A stretch of DNA of 64,000 bases from Leptospira sp. WS39.C2 (GTDB lineage Bacteria; Spirochaetota; Leptospiria; Leptospirales; Leptospiraceae): assembly GCF_040833965.1 (NCBI RefSeq), contig NZ_CP162142.1, positions 1,885,001-1,949,000 of the forward strand. The letters are read 5' to 3'. Positions 16,044 to 25,673 of the stretch are shown here, in pieces. Numbering within the stretch: the stretch's first letter is position 1; each line of letters begins with the position of its first letter. The notes under the pieces were generated by a model. The model was not told where the DNA came from, made no database searches, and saw only the letters and a program-made list of their open reading frames with translations. Position numbers and translations under genes: made by a program.

Positions 16044-18146
16044 ATGGATATCGGAAGAATTCTCTTTCACCTATTATTCACAGCTTTTTTCGTCGTGGCA
16101 AACGTAGTGTTTGTCCGCGCTATCCTTTACAGGCTCGGATTGATCTTCAATGGTCGTCCTGCATTTTTTAATGAAGATGCAAAAAAGAACCTAAACATCG
16201 GATTCCGTTTAAAAAGTTTTTTCGTAAACGTAATCTTACAAAAGAAAAACTTCCGTGAACCAGTACGCGGGATCATGCATGCATTTGTTTTTTATGGATT
16301 CATCGTGTATACGATCCATACAACAAGCCAAATGATCGCGGGTGTTTTTGGTTATGCCATGGAAGACCCTTACCAATTTGCTCTGCCAAATTTTTTACTT
16401 GGCGAAGCGGCAAACCATATCTACGAACAAACTGTTAACTATGTATCGATTTTGGTTTTAACTGGTCTCGGTTTTTTTGCATGGAGACGATGGATCAAAA
16501 AGGCGAAAGGTCTAGATGTTCACTCACCTGCTTCTGCCATCGTGATCAGTATGATTGCCACTCTTATGGTTACCACCTTACTTGGAAATGGTGCCAAAAC
16601 AGTTGCAGCAACTTACTACACACATGCTGGTTTTATTGATGGTGCGATTGGAAAACTTTGGGAATCGGTGGGAGTGGCAAACTCTTCTGCAGATATCTTT
16701 TTCCAAATCATGTGGTGGGGCCATATCATCACTGTATTCTCCTTTATGTTGTATGTTCCTACTTCAAAACATGCTCACTTAATTTTTGCTCCGTTTAACT
16801 ACTTTCTCGCAACGGATACTCCCAAAGGGCAACTTTCCAAACTCAATTTGGATGATGAAAATGCAGTTTGGGGATCCAACAGAGTGGAAGACTTTCCTTG
16901 GCCAAACCTACTCGACGGTATGTCATGTATTGAATGTGGTCGTTGCCAAGTCGAATGCCCTGCCAATCGCACTGGTAAAGTATTAAACCCAAAAGCCATC
17001 ATCGTAGAACTGAAACACCAAATGTTAGAAAAAATGCCAGAAGTGGCAGCGGCTCGTGCTGGTAAAACTCCTGAAGAAGGTGCAGAAGCAGTCGCAGCTC
17101 TAGAAACTGGTGTGATCAACTCACACGAAGGTTTAAGCGAAGAAGCACTTTGGGGATGTACTACTTGTTATGCGTGTGTCGAAGCATGCCCCGTTGGTAA
17201 CAACCAAGTGAATGCCATCATTGAAATGCGCCGCCACTTAGTTCTTGCTGAATCTAAAATGAGTCCAGAACTTCAAAAAGCTTTTACTAACATGGAAAAC
17301 AATTCGAATCCATGGGGTGTGGGCGCTCACACTCGTGCAGACTGGGCAGAAGGATTAAATGTAAAAGTTCTCTCAGAAGCAGAAGACAAAAACGTAGACG
17401 TACTCTACTGGGTAGGTTGTGCGGGAGCTTTTGATGAAAGGAACAAAAAGATTTCTCGTGACTTTGTGAAAATCATGCAAAAAGCGGATGTGAACTTTGG
17501 AATCCTTGGAACTGAAGAAGGATGTTCTGGAGACTCAGCTCGCCGTGGTGGTAACGAATACCTCTACCAAACATTAGCACAAACAAACGTAGATACAATC
17601 AACGGATACGGAATCAAAAAAATTGTAACCGCTTGTCCACACTGTTATAACACCATCAAAAACGAATACCCACAATTTGGTGGAAATTTCGAAGTCATCC
17701 ACCACTCGGAATACATCAACCAACTTTCCAAAGATGGTAAAATTGATGTGAAAGTGGCTGATGATGCCAAAACAGGCAAGTATACTTACCATGACTCTTG
17801 TTACATCGGACGTTATAACAATAATTACGATAACCCTCGTGATGTTGTGAAAAAAGTATCTGGTGGAAAAATTGAGGAAGCAGTCGACCATCACTCCAAA
17901 GGACTTTGTTGTGGTGCGGGTGGTGCACAGTACTGGATGGAAGAACACGTAGATGAATCCAATCCAGAAAGTATGCGAGTCAATAGCAAACGTACAGGCC
18001 AACTCCTTGATACGGGTGCAACGACGATCGCTACTGCTTGCCCGTTCTGTATCACAATGATCACGGATGGAGTCAAAGCTGCGGAAAAAATTGATTCCGT
18101 AAAAGTAAAAGATATTGCAGAACTTGTAGCCGAAAATATCGACTAA
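16044..18146 (+). CDS. Membrane Fe-S oxidoreductase (NarI-like membrane domain, two 4Fe-4S sites, two CCG domains)
   Basis: A 700-aa fusion. Residues 1 to about 250 form a five-helix membrane domain with histidines suited to b-type heme. Two ferredoxin motifs follow: CIECGRCQVECP (about 295-306) and CTTCYACVEACP (about 372-383). Two cysteine-rich CCG domains (DUF3400/HdrD type) end the protein, one around WVGCAGAFDE and EEGCSGD, the other around DSCYIGRY, LCCGAGG and CPFC. This layout is known for quinone-reactive oxidoreductases related to HdrD/GlpC and proposed electron-transfer-flavoprotein:quinone oxidoreductases. Likely role: pass electrons from a soluble donor to menaquinone. The donor cannot be told from this window, since no etfAB is adjacent. 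Confidence 0.85.
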   Translation: MDIGRILFHLLFTAFFVVANVVFVRAILYRLGLIFNGRPAFFNEDAKKNLNIGFRLKSFFVNVILQKKNFREPVRGIMHAFVFYGFIVYTIHTTSQMIAGVFGYAMEDPYQFALPNFLLGEAANHIYEQTVNYVSILVLTGLGFFAWRRWIKKAKGLDVHSPASAIVISMIATLMVTTLLGNGAKTVAATYYTHAGFIDGAIGKLWESVGVANSSADIFFQIMWWGHIITVFSFMLYVPTSKHAHLIFAPFNYFLATDTPKGQLSKLNLDDENAVWGSNRVEDFPWPNLLDGMSCIECGRCQVECPANRTGKVLNPKAIIVELKHQMLEKMPEVAAARAGKTPEEGAEAVAALETGVINSHEGLSEEALWGCTTCYACVEACPVGNNQVNAIIEMRRHLVLAESKMSPELQKAFTNMENNSNPWGVGAHTRADWAEGLNVKVLSEAEDKNVDVLYWVGCAGAFDERNKKISRDFVKIMQKADVNFGILGTEEGCSGDSARRGGNEYLYQTLAQTNVDTINGYGIKKIVTACPHCYNTIKNEYPQFGGNFEVIHHSEYINQLSKDGKIDVKVADDAKTGKYTYHDSCYIGRYNNNYDNPRDVVKKVSGGKIEEAVDHHSKGLCCGAGGAQYWMEEHVDESNPESMRVNSKRTGQLLDTGATTIATACPFCITMITDGVKAAEKIDSVKVKDIAELVAENID

Positions 18147-18163
18147 CAAGATACTTAGGGGAA

Positions 18164-19075
18164 ATGATGTATTTTACCAATTTCCCCTATTTTACATTTC
18201 CTTTAGGTCCAAAAAAGCGTACCACGAGTGATTCTTTTTTGGACTTTTTATGTACAACCCAAACTCAAAACCTCTCAAAAATCTTTTTATTCCTCCTAAT
18301 TTCCTATTTCTTTTTGCCATTTTCGGAAGTACATGCGGAATCAAAAAAACAAATTGTGCAACCAAGTCCCGATGACGGGATCACTATCATAGTGGAAAAA
18401 GGACAAACCCTAAGCATCATTTCCAAAACCTATTTGGATGATCCTAGGAAGTGGAAAGAACTTCTCAAATCCAATCAAATCGATAATCCAAATCTCATTA
18501 TACCTGGGATGAAGTTGTGGATTCCTAAAAGTTTGGGAAAAAAACCACTCGCCGACTTACAACGATTTACGGGAACCACAGAAGTTTTAAAAATCTCAAA
18601 AAAACAAAATGATTGGGCAAATGCAAAAAACGGTGAAGGATTATACGCAAAAGATGAAGTAAGAACCTTAAAAGATTCAGAAGCTCAATTTGTATTCCTT
18701 TCTGGATCTCGATTTGAAATCACTGAGAATAGCCATGTGATAATGGAACGTGGAAAAACAGACTCCGAACCGGATGAACTTTTTTTAAGGCGTGGTAGAA
18801 TCCGCTCCCTCATTCCTAAATCTTCTGGACCAAATCAGAAGATGTTTTTATTAAAAACGGAATCTGCGGAATCCGTCGTCAAAGGGACAGATTTTTTAAC
18901 AGAAGTTGACGGAAGTGGGAATACAACTCTCAGTTGTTATGAAGGTGGAGTGGCTGTCACAGCGGAAAAAGTCACAGTACTCGTGAACCAAGGTTATGCG
19001 ACTTTTGTCGAAAAAGGCAAGGCACCTTTAAAACCATTTCCTGTTCCAAATCCCCCCATTCCTGAAAACAAATGA
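18164..19075 (+). CDS. Exported LysM plus FecR domain protein
   Basis: Protein of 303 aa. The N-terminus (about 45-60) has a hydrophobic export signal ending before HAESKK. A LysM domain follows (about 68-118: GQTLSIISKTYLDDPRKW to PGMKLWIP), expected to bind peptidoglycan. Then comes a FecR domain (about 150-270), with the characteristic dGSRFEITENS strand, L-x-x-GRI and VVKGTDF. FecR domains usually relay signals to an anti-sigma system, but no sigma factor is nearby. Instead the gene overlaps its downstream neighbour by 4 nt and leads to a membrane SpoIIE phosphatase. Two ATGs (18164, 18167) are possible, both preceded by AGGGGAA. Confidence 0.8.
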   Translation: MMYFTNFPYFTFPLGPKKRTTSDSFLDFLCTTQTQNLSKIFLFLLISYFFLPFSEVHAESKKQIVQPSPDDGITIIVEKGQTLSIISKTYLDDPRKWKELLKSNQIDNPNLIIPGMKLWIPKSLGKKPLADLQRFTGTTEVLKISKKQNDWANAKNGEGLYAKDEVRTLKDSEAQFVFLSGSRFEITENSHVIMERGKTDSEPDELFLRRGRIRSLIPKSSGPNQKMFLLKTESAESVVKGTDFLTEVDGSGNTTLSCYEGGVAVTAEKVTVLVNQGYATFVEKGKAPLKPFPVPNPPIPENK

Positions 19076-20001
19076 AGGTAATATTGATTCAAGTAAGGAA
19101 AACTTTCCTTCTTTTTAGTTTTATCTGGTTTGTGATTCCTATTCCTATCCTATCCAAACAAATTCAATTTTCCCTTGTTCCCGATAGAGAAGACATTTTA
19201 CAATATGAAATTGAATTATGGAAAACTGAAAACTTGGACTCAGAAATTCCTTTCCGAGTTTTGGCAAACCCTGGGCCCATCAATCTATTCATACCAGAAG
19301 GTTACGAACACTTCCGCATCCGGGCCGTTGCTAAACGAAAAGTGAGAGGTTATTGGACGGAATTGTACCAAGTAAATACATTTGGCAAAAAACCAAAACT
19401 CGTTGAAAAACCAATCGTTAAAATCCCCGTAAAAACGGATGTGCTTGTACCGATCCAAACAAAGGAAGGGAACTCTGAATTATTTTTAACTGCAAAACAA
19501 GTAACTATCATACCCACAACGATTACTAAAAAATATCGAATCAAATATAGAATTAATCAGGGTGCTTGGCAAACAACTACTTCTCCACAATTCAATTTCT
19601 TAAAAGATGGAAGTTACCGTTTAGAATACAAAGTTACAAATGAATTGGGTGTTTCCGATGGAATGCAAGTATGGGAATTTAAAGTAGATTCCACTCCACC
19701 AGAAACGAGAGTTTCTTTTTTAAATGCACCATATCTTAAAAATGGGATTTCTTTTATTTCTCCAAGTAATGGAATCCTATTAGAGTCAAAAGACGAAGGT
19801 TCAGGTCTTGGTTCCATTCGTTATAGAACTTCTTGTGATGGAAACCCTATTTCGGAGTACTATCTTTGGAATAAAACAACATGGAATGAAATACGATCTA
19901 ATTGCCCAAAAACTCTTTTAATAGAAATTAGTGCAACTGATCGATTGGGAAATGAAGAAGTTCCAAAACAAATATACATCCAAAAATTCAGTCAGGATTA
20001 A
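19072..20001 (+). CDS. Exported protein with OmpL47/Ig-like beta repeats
   Basis: Protein of 309 aa with an N-terminal signal peptide (about 1-28) and an otherwise all-beta composition. Residues about 165-300 contain a repeat of the type KYRINQGAWQTT, FLKDGSYRLEYKVTNELG, FKVDSTPPETR and DRLGNEEVPK, which is the OmpL47-type / triple-Pro Ig-like module common in leptospiral surface proteins. The middle gene of a three-gene operon: overlap of 4 nt with the LysM-FecR gene and 3 nt before the SpoIIE phosphatase. It may be a periplasmic partner of that sensor; no enzyme motif is visible. Confidence 0.65.
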   Translation: MKVILIQVRKTFLLFSFIWFVIPIPILSKQIQFSLVPDREDILQYEIELWKTENLDSEIPFRVLANPGPINLFIPEGYEHFRIRAVAKRKVRGYWTELYQVNTFGKKPKLVEKPIVKIPVKTDVLVPIQTKEGNSELFLTAKQVTIIPTTITKKYRIKYRINQGAWQTTTSPQFNFLKDGSYRLEYKVTNELGVSDGMQVWEFKVDSTPPETRVSFLNAPYLKNGISFISPSNGILLESKDEGSGLGSIRYRTSCDGNPISEYYLWNKTTWNEIRSNCPKTLLIEISATDRLGNEEVPKQIYIQKFSQD

Positions 20002-20004
20002 GTT

Positions 20005-21918
20005 ATGAGGATTGGATTAGAGAAACTTCGAAGTTTCTATTCGAATTTTGTCTATGTCATTCGATCAAAATCTTTTTTTAAACTTTTTCTTTCATTAGTT
20101 ATTTTTATAATTTTGCCTTATTCCCTAGTTGTAGGTCGAATGATTTATCAGGAATACAAAGAAGCATTGGATTGGAACCAAAGATTCCAGCTAATCCGGA
20201 TCCAACTGCTTGCTATTGATTTAGAAAACCAAATCAGGTCAAATATACACAATGAATATGCAATAAAAACATTCCCTTTAACTGCATTAAATAATCAAAG
20301 TGAACTTTCGCAACTATGTTCATCTTCACCGACAACCCCAATAAATGATATTTCCTTTTATATCCTTCCTTGTAAGTTTGATGATGAATTTCAATCTTAT
20401 ATATTAATAATAGAAAGTAGAAAAATATACTTATATGACGCTAAATTTTTGGAGGATATTTTACTTGATTCTCCCTTTAGCGACCCTAACGAAGGTTTGT
20501 TTATACTAAACGGAAATGGTGATTATGGCATATCCGGTTTTATTGAAGATGGTTTTTTAGTATCAGATGAATGGAAAACTATATCAAAGTCCTCACTGCA
20601 AACAAATTCTAATCTTCCAACTTTAAAAGAAGTACAAAAAGACGATTTTGGATATTTCCTAGTTGGTGTGCCGTTATATGGACTACCCATTCATTTATTT
20701 GTTGTGAGTCCGATTCATTTAGTATTATACCCTATCCTTATTTCATTAAAAACCAACATAACAACACTTTTAGGAATCCTCTTATTTACCTTTTTGTTTT
20801 CTATTTTTATTTCAATGAAAGAAATAGAATCAAAACAAAAACTGAATTTAATTCTGAAAGAATTCCCCCATGCCGCGATTTTATATGATTCCACAGGCAA
20901 TATTATTTTACAAAATCCAAACATTGAGCGAAAACTAAATATTTCAAATGTCACCATTTACCAAGAGCCATTATCAGTTTGGTTGGCAAAAGAAGTGATC
21001 GAATTTATCAAAGAAATCAAAGGAGATAAAAATCATTATCAAAACTTGCGTAAGGAAGAAATTGAATGTTATAGTTCTGACGGTTCCATTTTACTTTTAG
21101 AGATTACTTATCAAATTTGGTATTTAGAACAAAAAAACAATTTGGCAAGTGGCGCTTTAATATTAGTTCAAAACATAACCAAAAAAAGATTGGAATTTGA
21201 ACGTGAAATGGATTACGCCAAAGATTTACAGAAAAAATACCTTCCCGCTCGTATTCAAATTTTCCCTAAATTAGATTTTGAAATATTTTATAAACCACTC
21301 ATCCAAGTTGGTGGTGATTATTATGATTATATCGATTTAGGTAACAATCGTTACATTTTTGCACTCGGTGATGTCATTGGACATGGTGTGAAAGCAGCGA
21401 TGATGATGACTGTTCTCAAAGTATTATTCCATCAAATTGTAAAATCTGAACCAGATCCAAAGAAAATATTGATAAAAATGAATGAAGGGATATCCATCCA
21501 TTTTCCAGATCCTTATGCATTTGTTCCATTTTTGTTTTTGCTCTTCGATTTAAATGAAAATCGAGTGTATTACGGTAATGCAGGCCATCCTGGTATGGTA
21601 CATTATTCAAACGAAGGTTTTCATTGTTATGAAAAGTTAAACCCCATGTTTGGTATGATACCATCATTTGATCCAAAAATATTGGATTTTCCAATCTCTG
21701 TTGGGGATCGGTTCTATTTATTTACGGATGGATTAAAAGATGTAGAAAATCGTAATAAGGAAAAATTATGGGAATCCGAACTAATCTCTTTTTTTAATCG
21801 AATGGCAAATAACCATATTTCATTAGTAAAACAAGAATTAGACTTTAAAATCAGAACCTATTCAGAAGGACAAGAGTTACTCGATGACATCACTTGGATA
21901 GGAATCGATATAATATAA
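20005..21918 (+). CDS. Membrane SpoIIE-type PP2C serine/threonine phosphatase with sensor domain
   Basis: Protein of 637 aa: a first membrane helix (about 28-48), an extracytoplasmic sensor region to about 235, a second helix (about 250-270), a PAS-like region (about 285-400) and a C-terminal SpoIIE phosphatase domain (about 400-637). Metal-binding motifs are intact: QVGGDYYD, GDVIGHGVKAA, GNAGHPG, FTDGLKDVEN and DDITWIGID. It probably dephosphorylates an anti-sigma antagonist or a related STAS protein. Located at the end of an operon with LysM-FecR and beta-repeat proteins, so the signal is probably from the envelope. It converges directly on prfC with no gap. Confidence 0.88.
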   Translation: MRIGLEKLRSFYSNFVYVIRSKSFFKLFLSLVIFIILPYSLVVGRMIYQEYKEALDWNQRFQLIRIQLLAIDLENQIRSNIHNEYAIKTFPLTALNNQSELSQLCSSSPTTPINDISFYILPCKFDDEFQSYILIIESRKIYLYDAKFLEDILLDSPFSDPNEGLFILNGNGDYGISGFIEDGFLVSDEWKTISKSSLQTNSNLPTLKEVQKDDFGYFLVGVPLYGLPIHLFVVSPIHLVLYPILISLKTNITTLLGILLFTFLFSIFISMKEIESKQKLNLILKEFPHAAILYDSTGNIILQNPNIERKLNISNVTIYQEPLSVWLAKEVIEFIKEIKGDKNHYQNLRKEEIECYSSDGSILLLEITYQIWYLEQKNNLASGALILVQNITKKRLEFEREMDYAKDLQKKYLPARIQIFPKLDFEIFYKPLIQVGGDYYDYIDLGNNRYIFALGDVIGHGVKAAMMMTVLKVLFHQIVKSEPDPKKILIKMNEGISIHFPDPYAFVPFLFLLFDLNENRVYYGNAGHPGMVHYSNEGFHCYEKLNPMFGMIPSFDPKILDFPISVGDRFYLFTDGLKDVENRNKEKLWESELISFFNRMANNHISLVKQELDFKIRTYSEGQELLDDITWIGIDII

Positions 21919-23508
21919 TCATTCTTCTAAAGGAGGATTGTCTAACAACTCGATCCCTTCATTATTTTTATGGAAATAATTCATATCCCATTCTGTATCA
22001 AATAATAAAGCCATATTTCCAAACAAATCTTCAACCAGATTCGCATTAGATGGAATTTTACTTCTATCTTCTTTTTTCACCCATCTAGAAATTCCATAAG
22101 GTAAAATATTGATCGAAGTATCAGCACCGTATTCATCTTTTAGTCTTCTTTGGAATACTTCAAACTGCAACTTTCCCATTGCTCCAATAATGGGAACTCC
22201 ACCACCAATTGTTCGTGAGGTGAAAAGATGCAAAATTCCTTCTTCTGCTAATTGATCTAAGCCTTTTTTAAAAGATTTTAATTGAAGTGTATCCTTACAA
22301 GAAATGGTTGCAAATAATTCGGGAGCAAAACTAGGCAATGGGCGTAAGGGAGGTGTATTTCCTGTGGATAAAACATCTCCAATCTTAAATGTACCTGGGT
22401 TCACAAGTCCAATGATATCACCAGGGTAAGCCAAATCTACAGTGTTTCGATCTTGTCCAAAAAATGCAAAACTAGAAGAAAGTTTTACAGGTTTATCAAG
22501 TCGGTTATGATTTACGTTGAGTCCTCTTTCAAATACTCCAGAACAAATTCGTAAAAACGCAATTCGGTCCCTATGCGCCTTATTCATGTTAGCTTGTACT
22601 TTAAAAACAAATGCACTAAATGGCGCATTGATTGGATCCAAATAGTTTCCATCTCTAAGTGGAATATGATCCGGGCCAGGCGCTAGTTCTAAAAATTTAT
22701 TTAAAAATAATTCAATACCAAAATTGTTTACAGCAGATCCAAAATAAACTGGAGTTTCCTTCCCGAGTAAAAATGAATTTTTATCAACTTGCCCAATTCC
22801 ATTTTCAACCAAATCAATTTGTTCTCTAAACGCTTTTACAATTTCTTCATCAAATTGATCGTCCAAGTTTTGGTCATTGGGACCTGACATCCGAAACCCT
22901 GCTTTTTGTTTTCCACCAGGTGTTCGGTCGAACAAATACAATTGTTTGTCTCGTAAATCATACACTCCTTTAAAATCAAATCCTGTTCCTAGTGGCCAAA
23001 CATCAGGTACAGCTTTAATTCCAAGGACCTTTTCAATTTCATCCAAAAGAGCATACAAATCTTTTGTGGGTCTGTCCATTTTGTTGATAAAGGTGATGAT
23101 GGGGATTCCGCGGTCACGGCAGACACGAAATAATTTAATGGTCTGTGGTTCGACCCCTTTCCCGGCATCTAAAACCATGACAGCTGTATCAGCAGCCATA
23201 AGTGTCCTGTAGGTATCTTCTGAAAAATCCTCGTGGCCAGGAGTGTCTAGGAGGTTCAAAATATTGTTTTTGTATTCAAATTGTAAGGCAGCCGAAGTGA
23301 TCGAAATCCCCCGTTCTTTTTCCATTGCCATCCAATCGGAAGTCGCCGATTTCCCTTCCTTTTTGGCTTTTACGGCACCTGCAAGTTGGATCGCACCTCC
23401 GTAGAGGAGCAATTTCTCAGTGAGAGTCGTTTTCCCCGCATCGGGATGGGCGATAATGGCAAAGGTTTTCCGGCGGTTGACTTCTTTTTCGATACTTTCA
23501 GGAGACAT
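21919..23508 (-). CDS. prfC: Peptide chain release factor 3
   Basis: Translational GTPase that removes RF1/RF2 from the ribosome after termination. It is 529 aa, the standard length. G-domain motifs are AHPDAGKTTLTEK (P loop), RGISITSAA (switch I), DTPGHEDF (switch II) and NKMDR. Domain II and the C-terminal RF3 domain (for example GAMGKLQFEVFQRRL) are intact. The gene has its own upstream region shared with the divergent TPR/NHL gene. Confidence 0.96.
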   Translation of the reverse strand: MSPESIEKEVNRRKTFAIIAHPDAGKTTLTEKLLLYGGAIQLAGAVKAKKEGKSATSDWMAMEKERGISITSAALQFEYKNNILNLLDTPGHEDFSEDTYRTLMAADTAVMVLDAGKGVEPQTIKLFRVCRDRGIPIITFINKMDRPTKDLYALLDEIEKVLGIKAVPDVWPLGTGFDFKGVYDLRDKQLYLFDRTPGGKQKAGFRMSGPNDQNLDDQFDEEIVKAFREQIDLVENGIGQVDKNSFLLGKETPVYFGSAVNNFGIELFLNKFLELAPGPDHIPLRDGNYLDPINAPFSAFVFKVQANMNKAHRDRIAFLRICSGVFERGLNVNHNRLDKPVKLSSSFAFFGQDRNTVDLAYPGDIIGLVNPGTFKIGDVLSTGNTPPLRPLPSFAPELFATISCKDTLQLKSFKKGLDQLAEEGILHLFTSRTIGGGVPIIGAMGKLQFEVFQRRLKDEYGADTSINILPYGISRWVKKEDRSKIPSNANLVEDLFGNMALLFDTEWDMNYFHKNNEGIELLDNPPLEE

Positions 23509-23589
23509 AATGACTATTCCATGCTTGATAAATTGGCAAATCTGTCGAGAATAAAGAAGGAGTTTGGAATCCGATCCATTAGGAAGGGG

Positions 23590-23618
23590 TTGACTCTAAA
23601 ATTATGTCCCATTATATT
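23590..23618 (+). promoter_or_regulatory. Strong sigma-70 promoter that fixes the downstream start
   Basis: TTGACT (23590-23595), exactly 17 nt, then TATATT (23613-23618): near-consensus. The predicted start point near 23625 lies after the first ATG of the open frame (23604), so that ATG cannot be used from this transcript. AGGGGA (23628-23633) and TTG 23640 follow, giving a leader of about 15 nt. Confidence 0.7.
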
Positions 23619-23639
23619 GGGGGACAAAGGGGAAGTTTT

Positions 23640-25673
23640 TTGCGAAAGTTTGTAACCACCATCTTTCTTTTGGTCTGCACCCAAATTTTTCCTCTAGACT
23701 TTCCCAACTTTTCCTTGGGGGAAGAGAATGCCAAGGAAGAATTCAAACGCGGTCTCACCTATAAAAATTTAAGAGAATATTCTGCAGCCAAAGAACGGTT
23801 TCAAAAAGCAGTAAATCTCAAAAAAGATTTCCATTTGGCAAGACTAGAGCTAGCAAACAACTACTACTTATTAGGTGAATGGGAAGAAGCTTTAGATGAG
23901 CTGGAAATCTTAGCAACAAAAGCGAAGAATGATTTAATCATTTCAAATAAAATTGAAACATTAAGATTAGCAATTGCTGGTGGAGTAACAGAGAAAGAAA
24001 AAATTTATTTCAAAACCATTGAAGGTGATTCCATCCGAGGTTATCGGTTTCGTAATCCTGTAGACATAACCTTCGATGAAGATGGAAATTTTTATGTAGC
24101 AGGATTTGATACCTCGAATGTAATCAAATTCAACGCACAAGGTACAGCAATTTCCAATTGGCGAGGTGGAATCACTCGAAAACTAGAAAGACCAGTCTCC
24201 ATTGTGTACCACAAACAAAAAATTTATATTGCTGACTTTGCAAGAGATGAAGTTCTTGTTTTCGATTTAACTGGTAGTTTTCTATTTTCAATTGGAAGTC
24301 CCGGAAAAGGCCCCGGACAATTCAGAGGCCCCTCTTCTCTTTGTTTTGATTCGACAGACAATTTATATGTGGCTGACTCAGGTAATGGACGGATTCAAAA
24401 ATTTAACGAAAAAGGCCAGTTTGTTTTAGAAATATTAGGTCTTGGAATTTCTAAATTAATCAATCCTTCAGGAATCACCATTGATAAAAATAAACTGTAT
24501 GTCGTGGATAAAGATAAATTACAAGTATTTGTGTTTGATGGTGATGGTAATACATTAGAAACAATCAATAAACCAGAATGGAAAAAACCTCGTAATATTC
24601 GAATTCTGGAAGACCAAATTTTTTTAACAGATGAATTAACTGGAATTTGGACCTACTCTATGTTAAATGGAGATTGGAGACAATTGCCGAAATTTCGCGA
24701 TAAAAAAGGTGTTTATAGAGTCTTATTTCGCCCTTTTGCTACTAATATCGATTCAACAGGTAGTTTGTATTTTGTAGATTTTGGCAAACATCGGATAGAT
24801 ATCTTTTCTCAAAAAAATAATTTATTATCTAATTTGGATCTAAAAATTGAATCCATTGATACCTCTGACTTTCCTAACATCCATATTTACACACGTGTGA
24901 AAAATAGAGGTGGGAAGGAACTCATCGGTATTGACCGTTTGAGTTTCAGAATATTTGAAAATGATAATATGACTCCTTTATTCTCATTAGCAAACAAAAA
25001 CAAAATCAATCAAAAGTTGCACATTGCAATGGTGTTTGAAAATAGTGAAAGTTTAAAGAAAGGAAAACTCAATTTAGAAGATGGATTGTTTCCTCTTTTT
25101 CGCTCCTTACATGATACGGATCATATAACTTTATACAGAGCTGGAAAGGATAGCCAATTGATTCTTCCAGAAACTGTTTCTTTAAGAGATATTTTAGCCA
25201 AAATCCGCGATAGCCAACCGGAAGAAAAATTTAATTTTGGAAAAGCTAGTATTGCTGCTCTAAAAAAACTCTCTATGGAAACTGGACCTAAAGTGTTGGT
25301 GTATTTAGTTTCCAAGGAAGCCAAAGAAGAAAGTTTTTACCAATACCAAAAATCAAGAATTGTTTCCTATGCCAAAGCACATTCAATTCCAATATATGTT
25401 TTAACCACAAATCCCAATCCATCATTAGAGGAATCTTGGTCCGATATCACAAGTCCAACGAATGGAAAATACATTTTTTTAGATGGAGAAGGTGAAGAAC
25501 GAGAGTTATACAAATCTTTTCGATCCCATACTGACTATCGTTACATTCTTTCTTATAAAACCGATACGAATCCAGAACTCATCAATCGTTATATCAAAAT
25601 TGGGATAGGTGTAGATCATCGAGGAGTAAAAGGTAGAGATGAAGGGGGTTATTTTGTTCCAGAACCTCGTTAA
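23640..25673 (+). CDS. Exported TPR - NHL repeat - VWA-like protein
   Basis: About 677 aa from TTG 23640, with AGGGGA six bases upstream. The new N-terminus is a good signal peptide (Arg-Lys then a hydrophobic run). Next come TPR units (about 35-120: YSAAKERFQKAVNLKKDF and so on), six-bladed NHL beta-propeller repeats (about 135-400, with repeated units like NPVDITFDEDGNFYVAG and GPSSLCFDSTDNLYVADSGNGRI), and a C-terminal VWA-like region (about 450-670), whose MVFENSES replaces the usual MIDAS DxSxS. It is probably a periplasmic or surface scaffold. It is followed by a second TPR protein overlapping by 35 nt, so the two are likely co-expressed. Confidence 0.75.
   Translation: MRKFVTTIFLLVCTQIFPLDFPNFSLGEENAKEEFKRGLTYKNLREYSAAKERFQKAVNLKKDFHLARLELANNYYLLGEWEEALDELEILATKAKNDLIISNKIETLRLAIAGGVTEKEKIYFKTIEGDSIRGYRFRNPVDITFDEDGNFYVAGFDTSNVIKFNAQGTAISNWRGGITRKLERPVSIVYHKQKIYIADFARDEVLVFDLTGSFLFSIGSPGKGPGQFRGPSSLCFDSTDNLYVADSGNGRIQKFNEKGQFVLEILGLGISKLINPSGITIDKNKLYVVDKDKLQVFVFDGDGNTLETINKPEWKKPRNIRILEDQIFLTDELTGIWTYSMLNGDWRQLPKFRDKKGVYRVLFRPFATNIDSTGSLYFVDFGKHRIDIFSQKNNLLSNLDLKIESIDTSDFPNIHIYTRVKNRGGKELIGIDRLSFRIFENDNMTPLFSLANKNKINQKLHIAMVFENSESLKKGKLNLEDGLFPLFRSLHDTDHITLYRAGKDSQLILPETVSLRDILAKIRDSQPEEKFNFGKASIAALKKLSMETGPKVLVYLVSKEAKEESFYQYQKSRIVSYAKAHSIPIYVLTTNPNPSLEESWSDITSPTNGKYIFLDGEGEERELYKSFRSHTDYRYILSYKTDTNPELINRYIKIGIGVDHRGVKGRDEGGYFVPEPR

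Noticed and set aside
17574..18149. Long minus-strand open frame (191 codons) opposite the Fe-S oxidoreductase
   Set aside because: It is antisense to a highly conserved region with clear Cys motifs; its translation has no recognisable domain and reflects codon use of the real gene.
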